From positions 23,769,625-23,833,624 of the forward strand of contig JACMZG010001863.1 in NCBI GenBank assembly GCA_018340805.1: a DNA stretch of 64,000 bases. Reading direction: 5' to 3'. The notes beneath the pieces were generated by a model. The model was not told where the DNA came from. It made no database searches and was given only the letters and a program-made list of their open reading frames with translations. Shown piece by piece: positions 1 through 14,009 of this stretch. The DNA comes from Microvelia longipes (taxonomy: Eukaryota > Arthropoda > Insecta > Hemiptera > Veliidae). The position numbers were made by a program, and so were the translations under genes. Numbering within the stretch: the first letter of the stretch is position 1; every line of letters starts with the position of its first letter.

Positions 1-164
1 TCAAAACACAAGAAATTTACAGGAAGCTGAAAAAATATATTTATTATAACCTTTACTCACTCTTGAAGGAGGTTTCAATGAGGTTACACAGAGCCCCAGA
101 ATGATGTTTCAGGCCTCACAGTGTTTCAAGATAGGCTATGCCCCCTCTAGTTTGTATCTCTATG

Positions 165-290
165 GTGATAGTTCAATATTCGTCTTGATAAAAGTATAGT
201 GTGATAGATAAATATTCGTCTAGATAAAAGTATAGTGTGATAGATAAATATTCGTCTAGATAAAAGAATAGTGTCATAGATAAATATTGG
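165..290. repeat. 36-bp tandem minisatellite in beta-tubulin intron
   Basis: A unit of about 36 bp (core AATATTCGTCTAGATAAAAG) is repeated a little over three times, with few differences between copies. It lies in the intron before the penultimate tubulin exon. The apparent small minus-strand reading frame here only reflects the repeat, because 36 is a multiple of three. Confidence 0.8.
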
Positions 291-373
291 TTTTAATTCC
301 TCCTCATATGTACCTGTTGTATAAATGAGGACAAGTAAAAATATTAAAACAATGTACAACACTGTAAGTATAA

Positions 374-1575
<1,202 letters not shown>

Positions 1576-1670
1576 ATCTAAGTAAGATTTTCATTTCAAA
1601 AATTAAATTAGCTGTAAACAAAATATATAAATAAGTCTCTATACAAAGTAAACAAATCTACTAGTGCTAA

Positions 1671-2231
1671 TAGACCAAGAGCCCAGGGGTGTTTTGTTAA
1701 TAAAAAGTGTAATGGCTGGAACCGGTCTCAATTTTTCGTAAATACCTTCCTGAACAAGGCTCTGCAATTCTGCCGACTCGTATCAGATGGGTGTCCCAGG
1801 CAGAACGCACTTTAGGGGTCAAAGGTTCTGCCTATCCGATACCAGTCGGCAGAATTGCAGGTCCTTGTTCAGGAAGGTATTTATGAAAAATTGAGACTGG
1901 TTCCAGCCATTACACTGTTTGTTAACTTGGGTGGTAAATTTGACCTGTAAAGTGCGTTCTGCCTGGGGCGCCCATCCGATACGAGTCGGCAGAATTGCAG
2001 ATCATTGTTCAGGAAGGTCTTTACGAAAAATTAAACCCGTTTCCAGCCATTACACTTTTTATTAACTTGGGTGGTAAATTTGACATGTAAAGTGCGTTCT
2101 GCCTGGGACACCCATCTGATATGAGTCTGCAGAATTGCAGATCCTGGTTCAGAAAGGTATTTACGAAAAATTGAGACCAGTTCCAGCCATTACACTTTTT
2201 ATTAACAAAACACCCCTGGGCTCTTGGACTA
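1671..2231. mobile_element. Foldback/MITE element with long TIRs and internal tandem copies
   Basis: The left end (TAGACCAAGAGCCCAGGGG onward) is the near reverse complement of the right end, and the similarity extends more than 100 bp inward. The interior holds further copies of the same module (the GAGTCGGCAGAATTGCAG motif recurs), partly in tandem at a period of about 140 bp and partly inverted. Flanking TAA at 1668-1670 and 2232-2234 could be a 3-bp target duplication, as PIF/Harbinger-type elements make; that assignment is inference. It carries no coding capacity and lies just past the tubulin stop, probably inside the 3' UTR. Confidence 0.75.
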
Positions 2232-2368
2232 TAAATTATTCTAATTTAATAAATTAGAGGTTTTTTAAAAAAAATCACATCAAATAATTAGCTTGACTTG
2301 GCAGATTACTTATCCCGATGATATAAGAGATTACTCATACTGGTAGGAGTGATGACTTCTTTCATTGA

Positions 2369-2374
2369 AATAAA
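2369..2374 (+). promoter_or_regulatory. Candidate polyadenylation signal of beta-tubulin
   Basis: AATAAA on the plus strand, about 790 nt after the tubulin stop, is the first clear hexamer I see beyond the foldback element. If it is used, the element is part of the 3' UTR. Other hexamers (for example near 3220) are also possible, so this is tentative. Confidence 0.3.
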
Positions 2375-2379
2375 GCTGA

Positions 2380-3825
2380 TAATAATGTAACTTAAGACAA
2401 ATAACAACCTTTAGGTAAGGTATGTATGGTTTTATACATATACCTTACCTTAATAGGAATGTATATAAATATAACCAGTTTGAAAACCAACAATAGAAGG
2501 ACATTCCCACGGCAGGTGAATATAGTGGAGATCCTTTCATACATTGCATAATGAATTGAGATCCATGTAAGTCTTGGATATGCATTTTTTAGAGTGTCTT
2601 GTCTATTTTACATAGACAATAAATGTCTACACTCTGGGGGAATAAGTTAAACCCCAACTCTTTTTATGTGATTATCAGCAGCAAATCAACACTTACTAGA
2701 AGATACTAATAATGGTTATCCACAAATTATCCAAATTACTTAAATCTAGAGTCCTATAAAACTAATAAATTAAAAGCATTTAAACTTAGGATAACTCCTT
2801 AGCTTAACACTACAATTAGTGGTGAAGTAGTAAAATTAATGAAAATTTGCATACTTTTTTCAGAACTACGGACAAACTAAATGAGATTCAAACCAACCAA
2901 AGAACCCACGGCAAAAGGTGTTGCTAAACTATAAAACTTTTATTAATACTTTAAGAGATTACGTTAAATACAATTATTTATTTTATAAACATTTTACTTT
3001 TTGAGTATTTATAATATTGAATAAGACTTTAATTTATTTGTATACCAGATAAAATGTTACTTAAAAAACTTTTTTATTATTTTGATTTTTTGACTGTTTG
3101 TATGATTATTTCTTTTTGATACATTACAGGATATTTTTTAAAATTATTTGTTTTTTTTTATCAGTAAGCTTTCCCTTTTGTGTTCAATCATAGAAGAATT
3201 GCATTAAATTACATTTACAATAAAGTGAAGTATAACTGAGCACAAGAAAACTGTAACAAGAAAAAATGTACCCTTCAAACATATTTCTTGTGTAGTATGA
3301 TAAAAGTGTTTACAACGTATGCGGAACCAACTGATGTGAATATTAATTGTACTTACTTATATATTTTGCCATCAACCAAATTTAATGTTTGAATTATAGA
3401 TACTAAAACATGTCCTTTAAGGTTGTAGTCCCAACCAGGTATGTGGAAACTATCCATAGAAAGAAGTGGAAGTTCCATCCATTCCATGAACTATTATTTT
3501 CAAATTGATAGAGTTGCAATAAATTTAAATCAATCAATCAAATAACATTGTGTACTATTATTATGTTTGTTATCATTTATCTACGTATAGTCAGCCATCC
3601 TCTTGGTTGAGCTATTAAAGCGTCTGTACTTTTATTGATTTGACATCACATCCCCAGTATACTTTTAGTTTATATAAGATAATTGTTCAAAAAATTATCA
3701 ATACTATGAATACACTTCAAAGCTTAATAGTGGTTCCCATCACCACCTGAGTGATCCCTCAGCATTTCCAACACCCAAGGCTCTTGTCATCATTATAATC
3801 ATAAATGAACAAATAGATACGGTAC
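2380..3825. other. AT-rich intergenic DNA, no gene seen
   Basis: No exon-like open frame with splice signals is visible. A small palindrome sits at about 2412-2452 (AGGTAAGGTATGTAT against its near complement). The stretch may contain distal tubulin 3' UTR. Confidence 0.5.
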
Positions 3826-3829
3826 CTTA

Positions 3830-4080
3830 ATATGGGTTTCCTTCCTTATCGGATTCGCAACGCTCATTCCACTGATTTGGTCTCACTTCGCTTGTTGTCA
3901 GAATATAAAAATCCTAATTTATACTTAGTTCATCTTCTGTCTCATTGTTTTGCCTTTTTCTTACCTTCAAACAAGAAAAATCAGTTTTATTCCCAGCATC
4001 TCCCCATTCGCCTACTGACCACACTCAATGCCCCTTTAATAATGAAAGTGATCCGTCCAACAAAACCATAGATATACAAG
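3830..4080 (+). repeat. Dispersed repeat family A, copy 1
   Basis: Contains the family landmarks CGGATTCGCAACGCTCATTC, a CACTTCGCTTG motif, CAGAATATAAAAATC and ACAAAACCATAGATATAC, which recur in the same order near 28.5, 40.5 and 45.5 kb (plus orientation) and 57.4 kb (minus). The 79-codon reading frame here is part of the repeat and shows no recognisable protein. Confidence 0.6.
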
Positions 4081-4164
4081 ACATATTGAAAGAATATCAT
4101 AGTATTATTAATGAAAGTTATTAGTATATAAGGTAAGCTGAATATGTTCAATTAGTACAAAAAT

Positions 4165-4420
4165 TTACTTTGGGGTGGTTCCCGATACTAGGTGATAGTG
4201 CAAACCTTAATAGGCCTAACTTTTCTTGATTTACTTTAACAGTAAATTACTGTGGCAAAGCAAGCTTAGTAATAATTTGTTCTTATAGTGAGCAAAAAAA
4301 TCTCTTCAGGTGTTTCCCGCATACTAGGTTGGGAGGGTGCAAACCACAATAGGTCTGTTATTTTTAGTATTGTCAAAGGTTGGCATTGGTGCAAAGTAAG
4401 CTTAATATATCAGTAGTAAT
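4165..4420. repeat. Diverged tandem duplication, ~140-bp unit
   Basis: Two units share the order: a TTCCCG-ATACTAGGT motif, GTGCAAACC, AATAGG-CT, then GCAAAG-AAGCTTA. They start near 4172 and 4307. Function unknown; no coding content. Confidence 0.55.
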
Positions 4421-5524
4421 GCTACAGCAATTTCCTGCACAAGAACACATAAGGTAGAACACTATCTTGTATCTATGGCGTTAGTAAAAGGGCCCAAAAA
4501 CATGGCCTTCTTGCTAGGTGTCTTCACCTCTCCCTAATTACTATTACTATTACTACCCAAGGTTTAGTAGTGAAAATTTAATATTGTTAAATTTATTTAA
4601 CAAGCTTTCTTGTAAGATAGACTTATTATACCTACTAATTATTGTAGCCTAAACCAGGTGAAAAAAAGTTAGGGACCCCCTTTCTCAACTAACTTTAAAC
4701 CTCTAGTACCACAGAAACCAAACAGATATCATGGAGGTCAGCCATATAAACATATGTACAAGAAATATAATAATAAGTACCATTTGCTGATTAGTGATTT
4801 TGGTCTCAATCAATCTAAAATATGACACGTTGTTTATACGCCCTTTCAAGTACAAAAAATGTTTAAGTTTTGAAGACAGCATAAGTTGACTGATAACATA
4901 AATCTTCCGCAAAAAATTGGCTTTAAAATTTTTCAAAATATGCTATATATAAGCCTTAATTATATATATTTGAAATTAGGAGGCCAAGCCTATATAGATA
5001 CTCCTCTCCACTTCAGATAATTTTTTTTTTTAAATATTTGAGGTAAGGATACCTTAAAATATATAATCAAGGAAAAGCCATATTAATTAAATCAAATTGT
5101 TTGTATTAATCACATTATGTCATTTTGTTTACTTAAACTAAAACAAATAACAAATCCAATAATAACAAGATTCAAAACTAGTCTTACAGAAACTATATTT
5201 TTTATTTTACTATAAAATAAAATTAACAAGTAAGTTTAACAAATTAATAACAATGCTATAAATTTATTGGAATAATGTGAGGGGAGATATATTAGACAAA
5301 ATAATATTAGACTGAACAAAACGTTTGACAAAATCTGAAATAAATTTATAACAGAGGTGCATTTAATAAGGATAAGGAAGCTGTCGCTATGGCAATGATT
5401 TGACAGAATAGTTAGAAGATAGTTTTATGGATTATAATTAAGAGTGAATGGAAAACTGAAAGAGTGTGAAAAAATTGTGTGTTTACAATTAGAATGAATT
5501 CAATTCAAACAATTATTTGAACTA

Positions 5525-5615
5525 AACTCATTTTTAGAGGGGAGGGGAGAGATGGGAGGAGAAGTCCACTCACTCTATAGAGTACTTGTGTAAATAAAGG
5601 GGGAGCCTCTATCAC
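5525..5615 (+). repeat. Repeat family B end
   Basis: A G-rich patch (GAGGGGAGGGGAGAGATGGG) followed by AGGAGAAGTCCACTCACTCT and TGTGTAAATAAAG. The same block forms the two inverted ends of the element at 20905-21645 and recurs near 39720, so this is one end of a dispersed TIR family. Confidence 0.5.
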
Positions 5616-6049
5616 TTGGTTAATTTTAAAAGCTAAGCCCGCAGCTGTTTTTATCAGTCAGAATTGTTGAATTTGATTTATTTTTAATAAATAATGACAT
5701 AAACTTGAAATGATTGGTATATGATTACACAATTCCCCAACAATAGGACTTGAGGCATGTAAGATCCATTTTTCAGATTTTTGTACAAAGTTTCATTCTT
5801 ATCTGAAAGAGTTTTTGAAAGTTATTGCAAGCCATAGAAACGCCTAGGTACAATATATGTTTGTGTGTATCTATGTTCATATTAGATTACAAGCATAGAT
5901 ACAAACACACACAGACAAATAAATAAATTATTAAAACTTTATAACTTTATATATATATATATATATATAATAATAATATATTATATATATTATATATATA
6001 TATATATATATAATAATTATTGTTGTTAGTATTTGTCTCCATTATAATT

Positions 6050-6323
6050 GATAATATTAAATTTATGACACAGAATGGGACGTAATAAATTTTTCTTAAT
6101 TTTGCATTATAACTATATTTCGCCTTTCCTTAGCAATATTCTCTTGAGCATGACTTATTATTAATTTTTTAACATCTATGCTTTGATTGTAATTAATTCT
6201 TTTCTTTTTAGGTTTATTTAACATGAATATGCCTTGTATTGCTAAGGAAGGCGAAATATAGTTATAAATGCAAAATTAAGAAAAATTTATTACGTCCCAT
6301 TCTATGTCATAAATTTAATATTA
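6050..6323. mobile_element. Foldback element with ~90-bp arms, flanked by TA runs
   Basis: The arm at 6050-6141 and the arm at 6236-6323 are near-perfect reverse complements (shared cores GGGACGTAATAAATTTTTCT and CGAAATATAGTTATAA), around a spacer of about 94 bp. TA microsatellites lie directly outside both arms (about 5945-6012 and 6321-6405), suggesting insertion into, or expansion from, a TA site. No coding sequence. Confidence 0.8.
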
Positions 6324-6594
6324 TATATATATATATATATAGTATATATATATATATATATAAATATATATATAATATATATATAATATATAATATATAT
6401 ATTCCAAAGCTTAAGGTGGATTATAATTTCAGTTTTACTACGCTTGACCTCAGAATAATGAGTAACCCAATTGCTTGGGAGTTATGACAGCATAATAGCA
6501 TAATGGATTTAAAAAAGTTAATATTTTGAGCAGGACAACTAATCCCTACACAAGAAGAATCAAAATATGAGTACTAGAGGAGTTCAGCCTTATC

Positions 6595-7425
6595 AGAGTA
6601 GTAAAACAAGTCTCTTCATTGATGTAATATTCAATAATATCAACACCAACAATGTCTTTACACTAATTTTAAACTTTATTGTGCAGAGCCGGCAATAATG
6701 CCATCTAACAGTGCCTAAACAATTAATAACAAGACTTAGCAAATACTATTAACATAATTGTTAATATTATTTGCTAAGTATTGTTATTAATTGTTTAGGC
6801 ACTGTAGATGGCATTATTGCCGACCGCCGGCTCTGCAAAATAAAGTTTAAAATTAGTGGAAAGACGTTGTTGGTATTGATATTATTGAAGAAAATTCCAC
6901 TGCGCTTACTGAAGTTTCTTAAGACAGAAATGTCTTTTTTGTAGAATTCCATAATTACTATTAGGAAAAGAACGACTTTAATTCTACAATGTTTTTTATA
7001 AATAGGAACAATATATTTCAATCCATTTGGATCATCCTGAAGATGATCCAAATGGATTGAAATATATTGTTCCTGTTTATAAAAAACATTGTAGAATTAA
7101 AGTCGTTCTTTTTCTAATAGTAATTACTGAAGTTATGATGTAATATTAATTTTTAAAAATCATAACTGGCATCCCAACTAAAGGACATTAACAGGGGGGT
7201 GGGGGGTGATATGTTAGGAAGCTAGGTTTTGAATCTTTTCATACTTTTGACTGTTATACTAAAACCTAAATAGACCCTGTGTAAGTCTTATAACAGCCAA
7301 CAGTAAGGAAAGACATGAAACCTAGCTTCCTAACATATCACCACTACTGATGATGACTTTTAGTTGGTTGTAAAATAAATATTAATATCAGAGGAGTCTT
7401 ATTTTATTACTCTACTTACATAAGA
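6595..7425. mobile_element. Nested foldback cluster with three serial inverted repeats
   Basis: Three long inverted repeats follow one another: about 6631-6890 (arms over 110 bp, including the GTGCCTAAACAATTAATAAC block), 6952-7127 (arms about 86 bp, centre CTGA at 7038-7041) and about 7204-7342 (arms about 26 bp, GGTGATATGTTAGGAAGCTA). Outermost sequences near 6595-6640 and 7376-7425 also look mutually inverted. This implies one composite foldback element or repeated insertion into the same site. The minus-strand 94-codon frame across it is produced by the palindromes. Confidence 0.75.
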
Positions 7426-7429
7426 TTTA

Positions 7430-10400
7430 AAGAGGGTTGTTCTTCAGGAGCCATGTTTTTAAAGCGAGTTACGCACGACACAGACCTGAAAACCACCCAA
7501 AATGTCTTAAAATTCCTTAACTGATCACTTAATCTGAACTTTCAAAATAATTAAAATTACCAAATCACTAACAAATATATACATAGGAAATATCTATGGA
7601 AGTAGGTAAGGTGAAGGAACAATGAAATAATTTTTTCAGTGCCTTTAAAAAAATTAAAGGGTGCTTATGTTTATGTTTTGCACAGTCTAACTATGTATGA
7701 ATCATTTAAAAATATGACTTCATAATCAAAAACACCAAAAATTTGTTTTAAATTTAATTAAAAGTTAAAATTTTTACAAATGAAAGTTTAGACTAGAGAT
7801 AAAATATAAGAAGCGAGTATTATTTTAATTATTCATTATGATTTTGATTTTCAAATTAAAGTTTTAATATAGTTTTAAATTTAAAGTAGTTAAATTTAAC
7901 TTTATTGTGAATAATAACCTATAAGTTAAGAAAGAGTAAAATTCTGTACACCTGAAGTTTTAAACCATTTATAAGGCTAATTATGCAGATAAAAACCAAA
8001 TGTCTCTGACACTGAAGGTAAACAATCATAGGCGCCTTAAGCTGTGTTGCTTACTTAAATAACAGACATCTACTATGACTGAATAATGTGGCAGTTTTAT
8101 TAAAACTGTTTATGTGAAAAGAATTTGCTCTTTCTCATATTTATTTTATTATCAAAATTAAAACCCCTAGCTATATTTTTAATATATTTCTTAAATATTA
8201 ACATAAATAATTACAATTAGTTATTAATATTATGTTAAATGTTTTAGAAAATATTTTTTTTTATTTCATATTGGACTTGGTGCTTAGAAAAATATAAGCT
8301 AGTGACGAAAGAATAGTTTATATATATTTTATTTATTAAACCTATAAGCTATTTAATTTTATAAATGTTTAATTCATTTTGTCGGTTCAAAAAGGGCACA
8401 AGCCATGTTTATAAAAGAAAAACATTGACATGCATCATATCATTACTAAAGATACATTTTGAAATCTTTTTTTGCCTCATACAATTTTGACAAGTATAAT
8501 TGTATTCCTGTGCCTCCAGCTCAGGGGCAAAATAATAATAGTTATCAGAAAATGTTTATTTTTCTGCTAAATAAAATAGGTAGTTATATAAATACCTTTA
8601 CGGAAAAATATTAATAAAAACAATATAATTATAAAAAATGTAATATAATAAAGGGCTAAACTGCATTGTTCATATTAACTTTTATAACCTGATTGTAAAT
8701 TCTATTTTAACAAGTATTTAAAAATATTTCCAACTATTTAAATAATACCGTCAATCATTTGATTGTAACTTCCTTTACATTTATTTTACATTTGCAGCTT
8801 TTAACATTAATAAACTTTGACAATTATTTAAGATAGAATAATATATATTTGTTTCCTGTCCATGTTATCCAAGCCCCAGTGAGGTAAAAATTAACTTGTG
8901 CACTCTTCAAAAGCAATTATTCAATAATAAAGGAAATATTTTTAATGATTCAATCAGTTTTATGAATTTAAATTAAAACTAAGTTTAAAATAATACAAAC
9001 ATTATTATTTACCAAAGACAAAACTACCAGCAGTTTCCACTGTTTTCTACCAAATATGCAAGGTTTAAACTAACAAAAACAACAATTGCTCTATATTTTG
9101 ATTAATCATTAAAAATATTTCCAAAGAGCCATATTTTTTAATTTAAATCACAAAATACAACAATTCTGCTTGAAATATAAAAAGGAAAGAAGTCTAAAAT
9201 TTCATATTTCTACTTACAATATCCTAATCAGCAATAAAATATAGATTTCTTAATTTACACAGCTAATGCTATTAATTCGTTAGTGCATTTTATTAAAGAA
9301 ATATCTAATCATTTCCAACTATCGTTATTCATATTTAAAAATACATATAAAGCATATTAAATATGCTGAAAAATACTCAACAATGCTAAAGTAGCATGAC
9401 AAGAATTGACTTGATTATAAAGCAAACAATTTTTAAATAGTAATTTGTGTCCTTTAAAAGAAGATAAAATTAGATTAATTATTAACTAGAATTTGTTACA
9501 ACCATACACCAAATTATAAATAATTAATTTAATATAAAAAAACTTAGAGGTTTAAACAAAGTAGGAATTTCTTATTTTTACAATAATTTTTGACTAAGAA
9601 CTTTTAAAATTATAACAGTTTATGTTTCTTAAAAAAATCTCAATATTTTAAAAGATATTTTGTTAACAGTGTGAATTATGAAAAACGGTATGAGTTAGCA
9701 ATTATCATCATAACTTCACTGTAAATTGTATTTGTTCTTTTTGTGAATTCAGATATAAATTTTGGTACCAAAATATTATTTGGTCTACATGTCTACTCTT
9801 AAGTTTTTACACACATATTTCATGGTTATTAGGTTTCTATGAAAACCTTTATTGATAACCGATTAAGGGAGAGGGGAGTAATAAAAATAAAATAAATGTC
9901 ATGGATATTGTTAAACTAAAATAAAAATAATTTAAAGACAGATTAGTCAGTGTGGTAATTTATAGTTTATTTAACTTTTTTACTTTCAGCTAGCACTTAC
10001 GTTCTTAAGTAAAAATAAAAATTGTATATGACTTTAAAACAACTAGAATAGGTTCAAACCTACTAAATTTGGTTAAAATTAATAACCAAATATTTTAAAT
10101 TAAAAAAAAATCAAATAAAAAATCAGTGTATATCTTTTACAATTATACTAACATTGTAGACTCAGAAACAGGGTGAATTTTTGCAAAAATCAGTCTGACC
10201 AATAGTCTCTCCTTTTTTTGAAAAATAAAATCATACTTTACATTTTTAATTATTAATATGAATTATGATTATAATACAAGATTATAAAAAATGAGCTCAA
10301 ATAGTAATAATAAAAAAATATTTTTAACACAGTCAAATAGGTAAAAAAAAACTTTACAAAATCAAATAAATTAACATAGAAACAATAAGAGAGACAAACT

Positions 10401-13400
10401 TCAGGCCACACTGATAATTCCATTAGAATATTTAAAAATAATTTATTAATATAACAATGGTAACATTAATTAATTGTTATAAAAATCTAATAATACTTTT
10501 AAATTTCAAAAGAGACTTAGAAAAAAAGGAAACTAAAATGTCAGGAATAAAAAAATAATTATTTTGTAAATCACTAAGTAATAATTTTTGAGTTTTTTAA
10601 CTCTAAGTTAATTCTAGATGGTAATTATTTCATATAATACCAATTCTTGGAAAATCTAACAAATAAAACAAAAAAAATATATTTGATGCTAAAATAAAAA
10701 TAATAACAATTTACTGTTTATTTGTTTCATTTTTTTGGCATTTGTCTACTAAGACTATACATTCATGGTATTTTTAAAATTTGAAAATTTAAGGTCAATA
10801 GATAGATTGTTAAGTTTTTAGTTATTTTGTGATCTCTAAGAGAATCAACTGTAAAACTGGCAATTACCTAAAATAATTACAAAATTATTAAAATAAAAAC
10901 TTGGTGTTTCATCCAAAAACTTTTAAATAAAAACAAAGGATTTTGATGGTAAAAAGTGAGTATTTAAATAATTTTATATTATTGGTGGGATTCATAAAAT
11001 TTCCAAACATTAATTTTAGTACAGTTATATTACAAACAAGTACATTTAAAGAAGAGATTAATTATAAATAAGGTGAATTTTCATTCAATAGCTTTAAAGT
11101 GTTATAAACCCAAAATATTAGACCTAATCAAAAATACAAACATGCTTTAGATTACAAACTTTTCTTCCTTATCTCATATTATAGGAGTGAGAAATCTTTG
11201 TTATTCATAAAATGTCCATGTTTCATCAATTACAAATAGCTCCCAAAAATAAAACAAAATGTTTTGTCTGCGTGTTTGGTATCTGTGTGCACTTTTCTAG
11301 TGACCACCATGCAGGTAAAAGCACTAAACTGATTTTAACAAAGCTTGACACAAAATCAACTCCTATGTGACGGAGAAAATCCAACATGAGGTCTAGATTT
11401 CACTACTTCTCATACTATTAGCGTTACTTTTTGAGATAGTGTATCTTGAACAATACAAATCTTGAACCATTTTGAATTCAAATCTAAATATTTTTAGTAC
11501 AAGTTTGAAGTTTTTAAAGTCAAAAAAGATCTCAACCACAGCTGAAGTTTACACAACTCTCGAGATGTATATAATTAGTGGCCTGGGTTTTAGCATAAAA
11601 CTTTTTGAGAAATGACATAGATAGGGAAGCTTTGTTTCATATTTGGCAGCTTTTTTTATAATGGTGTTTCTAGTTTTTATTTACAATTATAATTTATTTA
11701 TCAAATATTCCATCTTAATAATATTTTTAATAACTATTATCGAACAACCAAGAAGTAAAAAACATGTTGTAAGTGCACTGGTTTTGTTAAAACATACATA
11801 ATATGTAATACTATCAGACTATACTAACTTTGAAAGTAACAAAGGAAGGCGAAAATATGTAGATATCCTTTTTCTTCTTGGTTTACCTCAAAACCAATCA
11901 AAGATAATATACCATTAAAACAAAACACAATTACAAAATAAAAAGACCAATACTAATATTATAAATTTACAATTGAAAACCGGTTAAAATTACTTTAAAA
12001 AGTTAACACTTCAAAAATAAATAATTTAATAAAATTAATTTGACTTTAATCATTAAATTAAATAAATTCAAAATACAGTTTACATTAATCTTCTTTTACA
12101 AAATTTCAATAAAGTCAGCTATTATTTACAATAAAATCTTAAACAATATCTGTAATATATATATAATAAATAAGATACAGTGTACATAAATAATTTAAAA
12201 ATTAATTATGCTTAATAATATATTTTATAATAATGGAATTTAACATAATTTAAAGTTTATTTTTACTAGGCAAAATACTTTAAAAATAAATAACGATGTT
12301 TGCAACATGGAAAAAGTATTGACAAATATTAAATAAATATTTATTTCTAAAGAGATGAAATATTAGACCAGTACAGTTGTTACTATAATGTCATCAGTAA
12401 AGAGATTAAACTAAACTAAAGACTTTACTATCGTTAGGTAACGTAATACGATTTATGGCGAGTAATTAGCTAAATTAATTCAAGAGTTAGTTAAGCATAA
12501 CTTATAATTAATTACACATGTGACAAGCTTAAAACAGTTTTACTCCAAGCTGCCCTGACTATTAAGTTTCTGCTCCTGCCTTTACGAGGATGATCATGAC
12601 CCAGGTCCATCAACAATGCGGTTTATTTGCCTGGCTTTGACTCCCAACCCTATTACTAACAATACTACTCTGTTAATCTCTTTAGATTCAAAATGATCTA
12701 GGTTCTCTTTAAGTTTGTAAGTTGATCTCTTAACAATTCATTATGTAATATAATATTCAACATCAAGTTCTTTCATCAATATTACATAGAAAACATTTAA
12801 TTACTAACACATCAAGGTTTAATATAAAACCAATAAAGGTACTTCAAAAGGCTAAACCACATTGGTATTAAAAGTAGGTAATAAATAATAAAATACAATA
12901 TGATTTAGCTTTATATAATAATATTTTTTTAATCTAACTAACCTCATTACTAAGTAGCTAACTAAGACCGAAGACATTTAGATATATTTAAAAAAAGTTT
13001 AATTTATTAACAAATTTTCAAAAGAAAATCACTATTTTTTAATCAATTTATAATAAATTATTTAGTCAATTGCTTAAATTTTATTTTAAAAAGTAGTAGG
13101 CCATTATATTAATAACAAACATAAATGAGCAAATAGGGTCAGCGAGTTAAGTAATGGGTTTACCTAAGTAAAAACAGATACTTTAAGCAATCGATTTTAT
13201 TATAATAAGAGAAAGGAGTAAAAGCAAAATTAATGACAAAACCAACTTTCGGATATGAGCTCTCTCAATTTATTTACTCTGATAAATTGATTATAAATAA
13301 AGATGTTTTTGTTTAAATTTTATCAAAACGGAAATAAATATTTTTAATTTTTAAATTATTATTTTTATGACTATGTAAATAAAGGTTTGCTATTTCAACC

Positions 13401-13925
13401 TCTTAAGGGACCAAATTAAAATTAACTTCCATAAATCATAAACAAAAACCAAAAAACTTTCTGGACATTCAATTAAAACTTAGTCACATACGTGATGTAT
13501 GTTTAAAGTCAGTGTACAACATGAATGCCAAGCTGTTAAAATTTATAAGATGATTCAATTAGAGGGTTTTTATGAGTGAAATCAATTTTTTACATCTTAG
13601 GTTATAGTCCAAAATCGACATCATTGCAGGAATAAATATTAAATTTTCAATGTTAAAGGCCTATACCGATTACTCCAATGAAGTTACATGTCATTCATAA
13701 AAAAGTCAGGTTATAGCCTCCGAATGTGTTTGGCTTGTTTACATTGATTTGAATCACCTTATACATTTCTAACATCTTGCATGAATGCGATCTTTTAAGA
13801 TAATTTTGAACAGAGTTGAATGTAGAATAATATCCTTACTTTTATTTTCTTTAAAGTGACTTGAATTGCATTTTGCTTAATTTGTGTTTATATTTAGTTT
13901 ACTTTTTTTATTTTCATGGTAATTT
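7430..13925. other. AT-rich gene-free stretch
   Basis: Very AT-rich with stops in all frames; no exon with convincing splice sites and no recognisable protein. A slightly GC-richer patch at about 12545-12660 shows no family resemblance that I can name. Confidence 0.5.
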
Positions 13926-13929
13926 TGTT

Positions 13930-14005
13930 TCACTTTGATGATGGCCTCTAGTTAGGTTGAAAGCCAAGTTTCGTTGTCTGGAGAGATTAATTTTCTTTCT
14001 CTATT
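13930..14005 (+). repeat. Remnant of Penelope-like 3' end
   Basis: TTGATGATGGCCTCTAGTTA, then GGTTGAAAGCC and TGGAGAGATTAATTTTCTTTC, matches in order the 3' terminal region of the Penelope-like element at the right edge (GATGATGGCCTC, AGGTTGAAAGCG, TGGAGAGACTCTTTTCTTTC). No coding remnant is attached. It is probably a short 5'-truncated insertion. Confidence 0.5.
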
Positions 14006-14009
14006 TAAG

